56,343 bases of DNA from positions 1 through 56,343 of the forward strand of contig JADJVA010000013.1 in the NCBI GenBank assembly GCA_016716765.1, in the 5' to 3' direction. Source of the stretch: Bdellovibrionales bacterium (GTDB lineage Bacteria; Bdellovibrionota; Bdellovibrionia; Bdellovibrionales; UBA1609). A program made the translations under genes and the position numbers. The notes below the pieces were generated by a model. It saw only the letters and a program-made list of their open reading frames with translations, had not been told where the DNA came from and made no database searches. Below, piece after piece: positions 17,947-26,536 of this stretch; position 1 is the stretch's first letter; every line of letters begins with the position of its first letter.

Positions 17947-18282
17947 ATGCATTGGTATCTTAAAGCATTTTCCGACTATGCGAACTTCGCCGGCCGTTCC
18001 AGTCGTATGGAATTCTGGATGTTTTCTATTTTGAATCCTATTTTTTGTATAGCAATCGCAATGGTTTGTGTATTTCTAGGGCTCTCTACGAAAATTGCCA
18101 CCATTTATCTAATGGTATCATTAATTCCTAGTTTTGCGGTTTCTGTGCGAAGAATGCACGACACTAATCGTAGTGGTTGGTACTTGCTGATTCCATTCTA
18201 CACTATTGTCCTCTTTTGTCTTCCTGGGGATACGACAGAGAATGCCTATGGCCCGAACCCCAAGGGAATAACCTCCCGATAA
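17947..18282 (+). CDS. DUF805 family inner-membrane protein
   Basis: The protein is 111 aa. It shows the DUF805 signatures in order: WYLKAFSDYANFAGRSSRMEFW at the start, two to three hydrophobic helices, then SVRRMHDTNRSGWYLL, and the end NAYGPNPKG. These are small membrane proteins of unknown function that are widespread in bacteria. An AAGGGG ribosome site lies 6 bases before the ATG. A hairpin begins at the stop codon, so the gene is probably monocistronic. Confidence 0.9.
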   Translation: MHWYLKAFSDYANFAGRSSRMEFWMFSILNPIFCIAIAMVCVFLGLSTKIATIYLMVSLIPSFAVSVRRMHDTNRSGWYLLIPFYTIVLFCLPGDTTENAYGPNPKGITSR

Positions 18283-18305
18283 TGTGAGTGAAGTTCACCC
18301 ACATT
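18281..18305 (+). terminator. Hairpin at the stop codon of the DUF805 gene
   Basis: AATGTG at 18281-18286 pairs with CACATT at 18300-18305, and GTGAA/TTCAC pairs inside. There is no strong T run, so it may be a terminator or merely a 3' end stabiliser. Confidence 0.4.
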
Positions 18306-18312
18306 TAGTGGT

Positions 18313-18438
18313 TGTTAGGCGACAATCAATTTTGGCCACTTTTTTTGTTCGGCGCAAATTAAATTTGGCCACTTTTCCCCGCCGAGGCGGGGCCAAATTT
18401 AATTTGTGCCGGTGGCCCTTTTTAATTGGCGGCTAACA
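18313..18438. mobile_element. 126-bp miniature (MITE-like) derivative of IS21 element A
   Basis: It starts with TGTTAGGCGACAATCAATTT and ends with TTTAATTGGCGGCTAACA, the same ends as IS21 element A, and is flanked by an exact 5-bp target duplication GTGGT (18308-18312 and 18439-18443). The left 60 or so bases match the IS left end. The interior is an inverted fragment of the right end (CCCCGCCGAGGCGGGG), giving a snap-back structure. It has no coding capacity. The target duplication shows that it moved as a unit, presumably driven in trans by IstA/IstB. Confidence 0.88.
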
Positions 18439-18441
18439 GTG

Positions 18442-18510
18442 GTTCGGTCCAAACCAAATATGTGAGATTTTGATCCCACACAACCGGTCCATACATATCA
18501 CACTGGACGG
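18442..18510. repeat. Decayed end of an IS21 element related to element B
   Basis: The segment contains GGTCCAA, ATGTGAGATTTTGA, CCCACA and AACCGGTCCA in the same order and spacing as the complement of the left end of IS21 element B (23960-24020). No transposase is attached. It is probably a relic of an older relative that inserted here and was mostly lost. The 126-bp miniature sits directly beside it. Confidence 0.6.
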
Positions 18511-18580
18511 CGAATCCTTGGCACGATAGGTAGTGTGCCAAATTTAGGATATCGCCTACGGAATTCCATGAGCATTGGCC

Positions 18581-18633
18581 TGCAATATACCGCAAAAAAT
18601 TCACTTGCTTTATCATGCGGTATATTGCATACT
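18581..18633 (+). promoter_or_regulatory. higBA promoter with inverted-repeat operator
   Basis: TGCAATATACCGCA (18581-18594) is the exact complement of TGCGGTATATTGCA (18616-18629), a 14-bp inverted repeat with 21 bp between. Between and over it sit TTGCTT (18605-18610) and, 17 bp on, CATACT (18628-18633), a plausible -35/-10 pair. HigA-type antitoxins repress their own operon by binding such sites, so this is a likely autoregulatory operator. Confidence 0.6.
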
Positions 18634-18641
18634 GATCTGGC

Positions 18642-18923
18642 GTGGAGTTCATCCTAGAAAAGACATCAGAGTTTAATGAGTGGTTCATTGATCAGACTGA
18701 TAAGATCAAAGGTCTTGTCAGGGCGCGATTCAGTCGGATCGAGGTCGCCGGTCATTTCGGCGTGGTGAATTCCGTAGGCGACGGTGTTTTTGAATTGAAA
18801 TGGAAAATTGGTCTGAGGGTTTATTTCGCCTACCTGGACCGGAAACGAATTGTAGTTCTACTTGGAGGAACGAAACATGGCCAAAAAGCAGACATCAAAA
18901 AAGCGAAAAGCCTCCTCGGTTGA
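18642..18923 (+). CDS. higB: HigB/RelE-type toxin (phage Gp49-like addiction killer)
   Basis: The protein is 93 aa and includes FNEWFIDQTD, ARFSRIEVAGHFGVVNSVGDGVFELKWK, GLRVYFAYLDRKRIVVLLGGTKHGQKADIKKAKSLL. This is the signature of the 'addiction module killer protein' branch of RelE/HigB ribosome-dependent mRNA interferases, including the central GDGVFELK and the terminal GGTKxxQxxDIxxA. The start is GTG 18642, only about 8 bp beyond the predicted -10 box, so the message may be leaderless. It overlaps higA by 47 bp. Confidence 0.88.
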   Translation: MEFILEKTSEFNEWFIDQTDKIKGLVRARFSRIEVAGHFGVVNSVGDGVFELKWKIGLRVYFAYLDRKRIVVLLGGTKHGQKADIKKAKSLLG

Positions 18924-19215
18924 TAAGCCTGAGTTTGTGACGCTCAAATCCAGCGTTAAGGCTCATGCCTGGCATCCGACCGATGAACTTTTAGATGAGC
19001 GGAAACTAGGTCAAGCCCTGTTCTCTGCTTTGAAGGATGAGGACATCGACTCCTTCAAAGAGATCTTAATGGCTCACCTGGAAGCCAAGGTAAAGACCAG
19101 AGAGGCCAAGGCTCACGGTTTATCCGAGCGCACGATGTATGAAGCTCTGTCGGATAAAGGCAATCCAAGTCTGAAGACGATTGCAAAGATCGTTAGAATG
19201 GCTTGTGCATCTTAG
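18877..19215 (+). CDS. higA: HigA-type antitoxin (addiction module antidote family)
   Basis: The start is ATG 18877, with GGAGG 8 bases upstream inside the toxin gene, giving 112 aa. The N-terminus is basic. The C-terminal half (ALKDEDIDSFKEILMAHLEAK, GLSERTMYEALSDKGNPSLKTIAKIVRMA) is the helix-turn-helix of the 'probable addiction module antidote' family. It neutralises the upstream HigB and should repress the operon at the inverted repeat upstream. A strong terminator follows. Confidence 0.88.
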   Translation: MAKKQTSKKRKASSVDKPEFVTLKSSVKAHAWHPTDELLDERKLGQALFSALKDEDIDSFKEILMAHLEAKVKTREAKAHGLSERTMYEALSDKGNPSLKTIAKIVRMACAS

Positions 19216-19230
19216 TCGGCGTTGATTTAA

Positions 19231-19264
19231 AAATCCTGACCAGATCAGTCGGGATTTATTTTTG
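19231..19264 (+). terminator. Rho-independent terminator after higBA
   Basis: AAATCCTGAC (19231-19240) pairs with GTCGGGATTT (19248-19257) over a 7-base loop, with one T.G pair, and is followed by TATTTTT. It lies 16 bp past the higA stop. Confidence 0.7.
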
Positions 19265-19339
19265 GCCAGAAATTTTTTTTAAGCCTTGTTCACCATGCTT
19301 CATGGTCTCTCTGTCCACAACATTTTAAAATATCTCTAC

Positions 19340-19840
19340 ACATGCGTATTCGGTATTTTAATTCGATTTCATCCAGTGATGGCTCCAATTTCTTTCCAAA
19401 CGGTTTTCCGTCCCCGGTAGGGGTCTGACATCTCCTTTTCTAGAATACCGGTCTTAAACATCAAAAGTACGAGTTCTCCCGAGGTTCGTGAAGGATATAA
19501 AATTGTCGTCATCAGATGTGGCCACAGGTGAGAGACTACCTCACCGATCGTAAAAGAGAGATCTGTATTTGCTCGCAGCGTTCTATTTGTTCGTTGATTA
19601 AAAACTGGTCATAGGAAAAACGATGCTAGTGCCTCGTCAAATAAGTTTTTCCCTATCTTGATCTAGGAATTTTTGCCATCATCCATGGTCGAGAAAAAGG
19701 GGGGTGGCTTCGAGATGGAATCTATAAAACTTCAGCTTCATTGGAAGAAGGTCGTGGACGTGAAGACTCAACAGTGTGTTTCAGGACTTTGGTCGATGAC
19801 GATTGCCGTCAGCTCAAATTAAAATTCCGAATACGCATGT
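19340..19840. repeat. 500-bp segment bounded by 24-bp inverted repeats, no clear gene
   Basis: ACATGCGTATTCGGTATTTT (first 20 of 24 bp, 19340-19363) is complemented at 19817-19840 with a single mismatch. The inside holds no recognised gene. A 45-codon plus-strand frame begins at 19686 but has no known family. The segment could be a non-autonomous mobile element, a recombination site pair, or the edges of a decayed insertion. No target duplication was found just outside the repeats. Confidence 0.5.
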
Positions 19841-19922
19841 TGAGACATCCATCAAAAAGGGGTATTAAAGAAGCCTTGCAAATTCGAAAGCTAGCAAAGT
19901 AAAAAGGACGGTAGAATTTCCT

Positions 19923-20441
19923 ATGAAGAAGGTTATAAAAATTGTTGGAGCGTTGTTTTTAGTTTTGTTAATTGTACCGGTATTTTTACCGTCTCATTTT
20001 TCGATATCTCGGACTATCGAGATCAATGCTTCCATCAGCACAGTATTTACGAGACTGACCGACTTAAATGAATATGTAAAGTGGAACCCATTCCCGGAGG
20101 GAGACCCTACCAATCAAGCAAATGTAACTGGCAACGGTGTACACTCATACCTGGTTTGGAAAGGTGATAAGACTGGCGAGGGCAAGATGACTATTTCAAA
20201 TATCGAACTAGAGAAGAAGATTGCAATAAAGATGGAGTTTTATAAGCCCATAAATGGTGAAGGAATGGTTCATTGGATCACGAATCCAAAATCTGATTCT
20301 AAAACTGAAATGGTTTGGACGTTTGATCAAGACCTACCGTATTTTTATCGTTACTTTGGTTTATTCATGGATTCAATGATGGGAAAGCACTTTGAAAAGG
20401 GACTGATGAATTTCAAGGGGTTGGTGGAGGCTGCAAAATGA
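19923..20441 (+). CDS. SRPBCC-fold (polyketide cyclase-like) protein with membrane anchor
   Basis: The protein is 172 aa. Residues 1-24 are an uncleaved hydrophobic anchor (IVGALFLVLLIVPVFLPSHF). The rest is an SRPBCC/START-like domain with the common opening SRTIEINASISTVFTRLTDL and the typical WNPF motif, then alternating strands (MVWTFDQDLPYF) and a C-terminal helix. Such domains bind small hydrophobic ligands; the ligand here is unknown. It overlaps the next gene by ATGA, so the two are translated together. Confidence 0.78.
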   Translation: MKKVIKIVGALFLVLLIVPVFLPSHFSISRTIEINASISTVFTRLTDLNEYVKWNPFPEGDPTNQANVTGNGVHSYLVWKGDKTGEGKMTISNIELEKKIAIKMEFYKPINGEGMVHWITNPKSDSKTEMVWTFDQDLPYFYRYFGLFMDSMMGKHFEKGLMNFKGLVEAAK

Positions 20442-20920
20442 CAATGGAAATAAATCCAAAATTGGATTTGGTATTTGAGCGAACAACTACAATTCCAATT
20501 GAGAAACTCTGGAAGGGTTGGATTCACCCAGAAACTTTAATGAAATGGTTTTGCCCAAAGCCTTGGAAAGTCACGGATTGCCGAATTGAGCTTCGTGCAG
20601 GTGGCGAGTTCTTCACTTTGATGGAAGGGCCTGGCGGTGAGAAAATGAACAATCAAGGTTGTTACCTTGAAGTCGTTGAAAATAAAAAGCTGGTTTGGAC
20701 CGGAATGATGACAAAAGGATTTCGTCCAGCTCCCGCAAATCCAATGGGATTTCATTTTGTCGGGACAATTCTTTTCAATAAAACCGACAAAGGCACCTCA
20801 TACAAAGCCATCGTTGCGCACGCTGATGAGGAGAGTCGCAAGAAACATGAGGCTATGGGTTTTCAAGAAGGATGGGGAAAGGCTTTCGATCAACTTGTTG
20901 AAGCAATGGGAGGCAAATAA
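20438..20920 (+). CDS. AHSA1/SRPBCC-domain protein
   Basis: The protein is 160 aa. The N-terminus LVFERTTTIPIEKLWKGWIHPETLMKWFCPKPW, then WKVTDCRIELRAGGEF, is characteristic of the AHSA1-like (Aha1 C-terminal-like) SRPBCC family. The C-terminus EEGWGKAFDQLVEAM-like helix closes the fold. Family members bind hydrophobic ligands or have unknown roles. It sits between another SRPBCC gene and a DUF1428 gene, a combination seen in chromosomal operons, so this block looks like cargo. Confidence 0.85.
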   Translation: MTMEINPKLDLVFERTTTIPIEKLWKGWIHPETLMKWFCPKPWKVTDCRIELRAGGEFFTLMEGPGGEKMNNQGCYLEVVENKKLVWTGMMTKGFRPAPANPMGFHFVGTILFNKTDKGTSYKAIVAHADEESRKKHEAMGFQEGWGKAFDQLVEAMGGK

Positions 20921-20921
20921 A

Positions 20922-21281
20922 ATGAGTCAATATGTAGATGGCTACGTAATACCAATCAAAAAAAAGAACGTGAAAGCATATATGAAAATGGCCACCATGG
21001 GATGCAAGCTTTGGATGGAGCACGGAGCCCTTGATTACTACGAATGCATTGGGGACGACTTAAAAGTAAAGTGGGGACTGACATTTCCAAAGATGTGCAA
21101 ACTTAAAAGAGATGAAACCATTATTTTCGCCTTCGTTGTCTTTAAGTCAAAAAAACACAGAACTACTGTGAACGCTAAAGTTCATAAAGACCCTCGAATG
21201 AATATGGAGGGAGTTAAAATGCCATTTGATATGAAGCGATTTGCAATGGGCGGATTTATGGCTCTTGTTTATGCCAAGTAG
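20922..21281 (+). CDS. DUF1428 family protein
   Basis: The protein is 119 aa and starts at ATG 20922, one base after the previous stop (an upstream in-frame extension is a shadow of that gene). MSQYVDGYVIPIKKKNVKAY, then WMEHGALDYYECIGDD, FPKMCKLKRDETIIFAFVVF, HRTTVNAKVHKDPRM and MPFDMKRFAMGGF match the DUF1428 ferredoxin-like (alpha/beta barrel dimer) family end to end. The function is unknown. A small hairpin follows the stop. Confidence 0.9.
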   Translation: MSQYVDGYVIPIKKKNVKAYMKMATMGCKLWMEHGALDYYECIGDDLKVKWGLTFPKMCKLKRDETIIFAFVVFKSKKHRTTVNAKVHKDPRMNMEGVKMPFDMKRFAMGGFMALVYAK

Positions 21282-21299
21282 ATCTCATGTTGAGACTCG

Positions 21300-21321
21300 A
21301 AAGTTTCGCAAGAGAAACTTT
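21300..21321 (+). terminator. Hairpin after the DUF1428 gene
   Basis: AAAGTTTC pairs perfectly with GAAACTTT over a 6-base loop, followed by two more T. It could attenuate transcription into the next gene, whose ribosome site begins 5 bp later. Confidence 0.4.
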
Positions 21322-21337
21322 TTGAAGGAGGACCACA

Positions 21338-21766
21338 TTGAAAGCATCTGAGATATTTCTACACTACGCTGCGCCACTTTATAACGAAATACCAAAGGAT
21401 GTTCCGGCGGCAGAATTGCAGCGACTACTCATGGTGCCTGAAACAGTTTGGAACGCGATTAACACCGATAAAAACTCCAGTAGAAAACCAGGCCGACCTC
21501 CCAAGATACTTCAAGATCAAGCCAAAAATGTGCCTGTGCAAATGAGAGCGGAATTTGAGTCCAACATTAAACTGTGGACCGATCGGAAAGACAAGTTATT
21601 TAGTCAATATCAGTGGCCCATGATTCTTGAAGTTTATGAGAACGTTAAAGGAGAAGTTATCATAAGGGTCAAAGTTGTCGAACCCAGCGACCCTAAGAAG
21701 ATGGTTGGTATGCCGGCTGAGTGGATCAGAGAAAAATCATCGGCTGAAGTTGTTCAGATAAAGTGA
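21338..21766 (+). CDS. 142-aa protein of unknown function
   Basis: The start is TTG 21338, preceded by GAAGGAGG with 6-7 bases spacing, a strong ribosome site that decides the start. The protein has a helical N-terminus (EIFLHYAAPLYNEIPKD), a basic KPGRPPKI patch near residue 50 that resembles an AT-hook, and a mixed strand/helix C-terminus (ILEVYENVKGEVIIRVKVVEP). No family is recognised. The AT-hook-like patch hints at DNA contact but is not proof. Confidence 0.6.
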   Translation: MKASEIFLHYAAPLYNEIPKDVPAAELQRLLMVPETVWNAINTDKNSSRKPGRPPKILQDQAKNVPVQMRAEFESNIKLWTDRKDKLFSQYQWPMILEVYENVKGEVIIRVKVVEPSDPKKMVGMPAEWIREKSSAEVVQIK

Positions 21767-22131
21767 ATACTCATGAATCGACTGAAGGCAGGCTGATTTA
21801 ATGAGAATGGAATTGGCAGACCAGTTTTAGTTTTATTCAGAAGTGATCGCCTGTCGATTGATTGCCTCGATAAACATATTAATGAGGCGGAGATCATAAA
21901 GGAAACCTTTCTTGGTCAATCCACTCAAGACGATCACACAGATCTTTGATGTTCTGTAAGCCAAACTCGATCAATTCTTTTCTGAGCTTGATAAATGACT
22001 GGTGAGGTCGTTGGACGACGCCATTTGGAAGCGATCTTAACTGTCAGCGAATGGATACGCTATAGACGTGCCGTATCGACGGCACGTCTATACGTCGCTA
22101 TTTATTTTCAGACGCAATAAATCGCCCCTGT
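21767..22131. other. Intergenic region left of the nested IS stack
   Basis: No complete gene is visible. On the minus strand a 45-codon stretch around 21880-22030 (GVVQRPHQSFIKLRKELIEF) reads like a protein fragment but has no start and is probably a remnant. A perfect 14-bp hairpin (TATAGACGTGCCGT / ACGGCACGTCTATA, loop ATCG) lies at 22061-22092. Confidence 0.35.
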
Positions 22132-22253
22132 AGTGACATTTCGCAGTTGAACTTCCACCCGAAGACCATTTTCAGATTTCTAATAAATCCCTTCAAAAGT
22201 TTAGTCGAACTTCCGATGAAAAGCAGTCCCAAAATGAATCATCGGAGATCATC

Positions 22254-23867
22254 ATGAGTGATAAGCCCATTACTGAAGTCGAGGAGTTTGATCATCTGGG
22301 TCTAGTGGCAGCACTATTTAAAGACTATGGACTGACTGACAAAATCGATAAGCTGTTGCCAAAGCTAAGTAACAACCAAAAAATCAATCACTCCCAAGCA
22401 ATTCAGTGCATGATCTACCAAGGGCTTGGATTTTCTGACCGACGCCTTTACTCAGCCAAACGGTTTTTTGCAGCAAAGCCAATTGAGACGCTCCTAGGGC
22501 GAGGAGTCGATCTAGACATGCTAAATGATGATGTGCTGGGCAGGTCTCTTGATGCGATCCATGCCTATGGACCCTCGAAATTCTTTTCAGATTTAGCATT
22601 TTCTACTCTATTGAAAAATGAATTGGTCTCAAAATTCGTCCACATGGATTCGACAAGCCACTCATTTTTCGGGAGGAAATACAGTAAGGATTCTGGGATT
22701 GAGGTTAGGTACGGACATTCAAAAGGCCGAAAAGACCTCACTCAATTAGTTCAGTTATTAATAACTACCGATCAAGGGATTCCATTCTGGTCAAAAACCT
22801 ATTCGGGCAATGCAAATGATCGTGAGATATTTCAGCAGTCAGTCCAGTCGGTTAATGAATATTTTAAGACGTGCGGATTTGCTGACGAAGTTTGCGTGGT
22901 ATCTGATTCAGCACTTTACTCAAAGAAGTTCCTACTTAACAGAGACATCACTGGCAGCTGGATGGCTCGAGTACCTGAGTCGATCAAGAGGGCAAAACAA
23001 CTAGTTGAATCTGATCACAAAAAGACCCCTTGGATTAAGATCAACCAAGACTACAAATACCGAGAGGAATCGGTGTCCTACGGCGGGAAACGTCAGAGAT
23101 GGATTATAGTTAATAATCGAGAGGCCAGGTATAAGGAGTTGAGCACACTCCAACGAAATTTGGACAAGGAAGAGCGACTCCTTGAGAGAAAAACCAAAAG
23201 CCTTATGAATACGGTTTTTCAAAGCCGCGAGACCTTGAATAGTGAGTTCAAAAGAATCGTTAAGCAGCATCCTCTGTTTCAGCTGAGAAAGACAATCATT
23301 GGCCATTACAAAAAACGTCGAGGTAAAAAGCGCCCGAATCAGTCCGGATATAAGGTCATCATCGGGTTTTCAAGGCATGAAAAGCTGATTAAGCGATTCG
23401 AGAATAAGAAGGGTAAATTTATCATAGGAACCAATTTCTTGGATCCAAAATTAACTCCTGAGAGAATTATTGAAGTCTACTGTGGGCGAAACCAGAACAT
23501 TGAAGGTTGCTTTAAATTTATCAAGGATTCAAGCTTTAGGCTCAACGAAGTTTTCCTAAAACGTGTCGATCGAATCGAGTCCTTAATGGCGATCATGGCT
23601 CTATCGTTATTTGTAAATAACCTGGGGCAATTGAAGCTGAGACAAGCCTTGAAGGCCAAGCAGCTCAGTTTGCCAAGTCAAAATGGAAAGAGGACTCAAA
23701 GGCCAACTTTAAAATGGGTCTTTCAAACGATGAGAAATGTCATCAAGGTGCGAGTAAATATCTTTGGGCGCGTCTATGAAGAGTTTAAAGGGCTCGATGC
23801 CTCTCAGCGAATTATCATCGAGTGCTTCGGCCCGAGCGCCAAAATGATCTACGGCAGCAGCCCGTAG
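22254..23867 (+). CDS. IS1634-family transposase
   Basis: The protein is 537 aa and full length. The N-terminal region (HLGLVAALFKDYGLTDKID, QAIQCMIYQGLGFSDRRLY) is the DUF4277-type domain of IS1634 transposases. The DDE core shows HMDSTSHSFFG (first Asp), VVSDSALYSKK (second Asp) and CGRNQNIEGCFKFIKD (Glu region), then a long C-terminal helical part. It should catalyse cut-and-paste movement of the outer element. The frame is intact, so the element may still be active despite the insertion behind it. Confidence 0.92.
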   Translation: MSDKPITEVEEFDHLGLVAALFKDYGLTDKIDKLLPKLSNNQKINHSQAIQCMIYQGLGFSDRRLYSAKRFFAAKPIETLLGRGVDLDMLNDDVLGRSLDAIHAYGPSKFFSDLAFSTLLKNELVSKFVHMDSTSHSFFGRKYSKDSGIEVRYGHSKGRKDLTQLVQLLITTDQGIPFWSKTYSGNANDREIFQQSVQSVNEYFKTCGFADEVCVVSDSALYSKKFLLNRDITGSWMARVPESIKRAKQLVESDHKKTPWIKINQDYKYREESVSYGGKRQRWIIVNNREARYKELSTLQRNLDKEERLLERKTKSLMNTVFQSRETLNSEFKRIVKQHPLFQLRKTIIGHYKKRRGKKRPNQSGYKVIIGFSRHEKLIKRFENKKGKFIIGTNFLDPKLTPERIIEVYCGRNQNIEGCFKFIKDSSFRLNEVFLKRVDRIESLMAIMALSLFVNNLGQLKLRQALKAKQLSLPSQNGKRTQRPTLKWVFQTMRNVIKVRVNIFGRVYEEFKGLDASQRIIIECFGPSAKMIYGSSP

Positions 23868-24143
23868 CTCTTTGAAATCGAAGCTAGATTCAAATGACCT
23901 CAGATCCCATTTCTTTGGGAAGGTGTCCCGTCTCACGTAACGGGACCGGTATGACGCAGACAAATCTCACACAAGTGGACCGGTTATGTGGGGTCAAAAT
24001 CTCACATACTTGGACCGGTCAAATGCTTAAAAATTAGGCATAGAAACATCCACCTGAACTTCATGCAAGAATGACCCCTAAAAGGGAGGAAGCATGAAGC
24101 GAAAAAAGAACTCGATTTTAGGGAGAATCACGGTGGAAGGAAA

Positions 24144-25405
24144 TTGCCGAATTATCCGGAGGCCCTTTTTCCGATCATAGATCTCCGCAAGTCGAAACCA
24201 GCAGAAGCCGACGCTCTGCTCGATCCGCACAAGAATTGGATCTTGGAGCGACTCCATCTAGGTTGGTCACCACAGACAATCTTCGAAGAGATTCCGGTGT
24301 CGATTCCACGTGCAAGTTTTTACCGCTATCTTGAGAGGCAGCATTTTCAGTCCGACCGTCTGCTTCGGGGCTCATCACCTGAAATCATTCACTCCCCCGG
24401 GGAATGCTTGCAGGTGGACTGGGCGAAGGCTCTCGATGTGATAGATCAGGACGGTCGCAAACGTACCATATGGGCCTTTATCGGGATTTTGGGTCACAGT
24501 CGGTACACGATGGTTCGAGTGATGGACAAGTGCGATTTTGTGACAACGGTGAAAGCGATCCAATCAATGCTCTTTGAGGTTGGTGGGGTTCCAAGGAAAA
24601 TCACCTCTGACAATCCAAAGGTATTCGTGAATCGTGCCTCGGAGCACGAGCCGATTTTGAATGCCGGTTACGAGAGATTTGCATCGCATACCGGTTTTAC
24701 GATAGAGGCCCTCCCTCCGGCGGATCCACAGAAGAAGGGCAAGGTTGAACGTACGGTGCAATTGGTTCGGCGGCTTTTTGAGTCCTTTGATTTGAAGGAA
24801 TTTTCAATCGAGAAAGCCCAAAGCCATATTGATTTGAAAATGAAGATTGCCAACTGTCGCAAGCACGGCACTCATGGCGAGAAGCCTGTGGAGGTTTTTG
24901 AGAATCAGGAACAAAAGACATTGCGTGACTTGCCCCAGGTTCCTTATGAGATCGAGACCATTTTGAATGGATTTGTTCGCCGTGATGGATATGTGAGGTT
25001 TTGAATAAATACTATCGAGTTGACTTGAGGTTGTCGGGCCAGAGTGTGACTTTGATTGGTAACGCAGAAAAGCTTTCGATTTACTGCGCTGGGAGGCTAC
25101 TGGAAGTCTATGATGTAATCAAAGACAAGTTCCAGCGCCAGGCGTGCAAGGATCACTACAAATCCTCGAACGAAACGAATTTGCAGAATCACGCCCATTA
25201 CATCAAGCAGGCAGAGGCTATCGGCGGCAATGTCGCTCGAATGATCCAGATCATTTTATCGAGGGGGGAAGGTTTTGTAGACACTCGGGTGGTCTGGGGA
25301 ATCCTGACGTTGAACAAGAAATACCAGAATGCCTTGATCGACAAGGCCTGTGCGTCTGCAATTGAAATCAGTTCGATCAGTTTTGCACGGTCCACTCGTT
25401 TTTGA
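24144..25405 (+). pseudogene. istA: IstA transposase of IS21 element B, single frameshift
   Basis: Two frames (24144-25004 and 25001-25405) make one IstA of about 420 aa. They include the N-terminal helix-turn-helix GWSPQTIFEEIPVSIPRASFYRYL, the DDE core with CLQVDWAKALD, KITSDNPKVFV and QKKGKVERTVQ, and C-terminal domains. At the junction the sequence reads GTGAGGTTTTGAATAAA. One more T would restore VRFLNKYYRV, exactly where IstA proteins continue. A homopolymer read error is most likely; a programmed -1 shift is less likely. The exact start is uncertain (TTG 24144 is the first start in frame). Confidence 0.85.
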
Positions 25406-26271
25406 CGATGATACCAAAAGTCAAAATGGAGACTGAAAATTTTAATACAACGGGCGGCAAGTTCACAAGGCCGATGAGTGAGTATAGGGCTCACTTACGG
25501 GTCGTGAAATGATGTGGCCAAAACCAAGAGGGAGCGTGGAGTGAGCATAGAAACAATCCGTCAGCAACTGACGATGCTAAGGCTACCGTCGGCAGCTGAG
25601 AATTTAGAGTCGGTTTTGGCAGCCAGAAAAATCAAGTCCGATTTTTCCTGGCTGACGACATTGTTTGAGCATGAGCTGAATACGCGCAAGGAAAACGCGA
25701 TTGAACGTAGGATTAAAAAGGCGACATTCCCAGAGAGGAGAACATTGGAGCAGTTCAATTGGAGTTTTAACAAGAGGATCAATCGCGAGAAGATCGAAGA
25801 GCTTTCGAGTTGCAAGTTCGTAGAGGACAATGAAATTGCATTGTTGCTTGGAAGTCCAGGAACTGGCAAAACCCACTGCGCAATTGCATTAGGCATGAAA
25901 GCCGCAGTACTGGGCCACAGTGTGTTTTGTTCGAGCGTAAAAAGACTCAGTGCCAAGATCCGGATGGCCCGGGAGCGGAACACTTTGGATAAATTGTTCA
26001 AACAAATTTTGACGTCCAAACTTTGGATCCTTGACGACTGGGGCGTAGTGACGATGCCACGGGATGTGAGTGAAGAGATATTTGATCTCTTTGATCGACG
26101 CAAATACAACTCGGCGATGATCTTGACCAGCAACCGAGATGTCGAAGAATGGCCACAAGTCTTTAGTGATCCGATCCTGGCCAATGGGCGGTTGGCCCTT
26201 AAAACTGTAGGCCTTGCATCTTGAGTCATGGTGCGTAATAACCCCGGCAGAGTCCGGTAAAGGAGCACCAA

Positions 26272-26536
26272 ATGAAGAAGAGATTTAGCGAGGAACAAAT
26301 AATTTCTGCAGTAAAAAAACTGGAGACGGGATCGCCAGCAAAAGAGGGTGTCGCGCGAGATGGGCGTGACGATTCAGACTCTCTACCATTGGAAGAAGCG
26401 TTTTGGTGGTATGGACGTGACCGACGCCAGACGGCTGAAAGACCTGGAGATGGAGAATACGCGCCTAAAAAGGATCGTGGCGGACCAGGCTCTCGACATC
26501 GTCATGTTGAAGGATGTGAACTCAAAAAAGTGGTGA
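26272..26536 (+). pseudogene. IS3-family OrfA (helix-turn-helix), one frameshift
   Basis: MKKRFSEEQIISAVKKLETG starts the protein. After a one-base shift near 26345 it continues as SREMGVTIQTLYHWKKRFGG, RRLKDLEMENTRLKRIVADQ and ends VNSKKW. This is the standard IS3/IS407-group OrfA: a helix-turn-helix followed by a leucine-zipper-like helix. Intact length would be about 87 aa. Confidence 0.85.

Noticed and set aside
22061..22092. Rho-independent terminator
   Set aside because: The 14-bp stem is perfect, but no T run follows on either strand and the nearest gene end is 300 bp away. It is recorded only as a hairpin in the intergenic entry.
24995..25010. Programmed -1 frameshift in the second IstA
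   Set aside because: IstA is normally a single frame, no stimulatory hairpin is evident, and a missing T in a T run is the commonest read error here.
25561..26298. 245-aa minus-strand frame across istB
   Set aside because: It is a long shadow frame opposite a clear IstB ATPase, with no motifs of its own.
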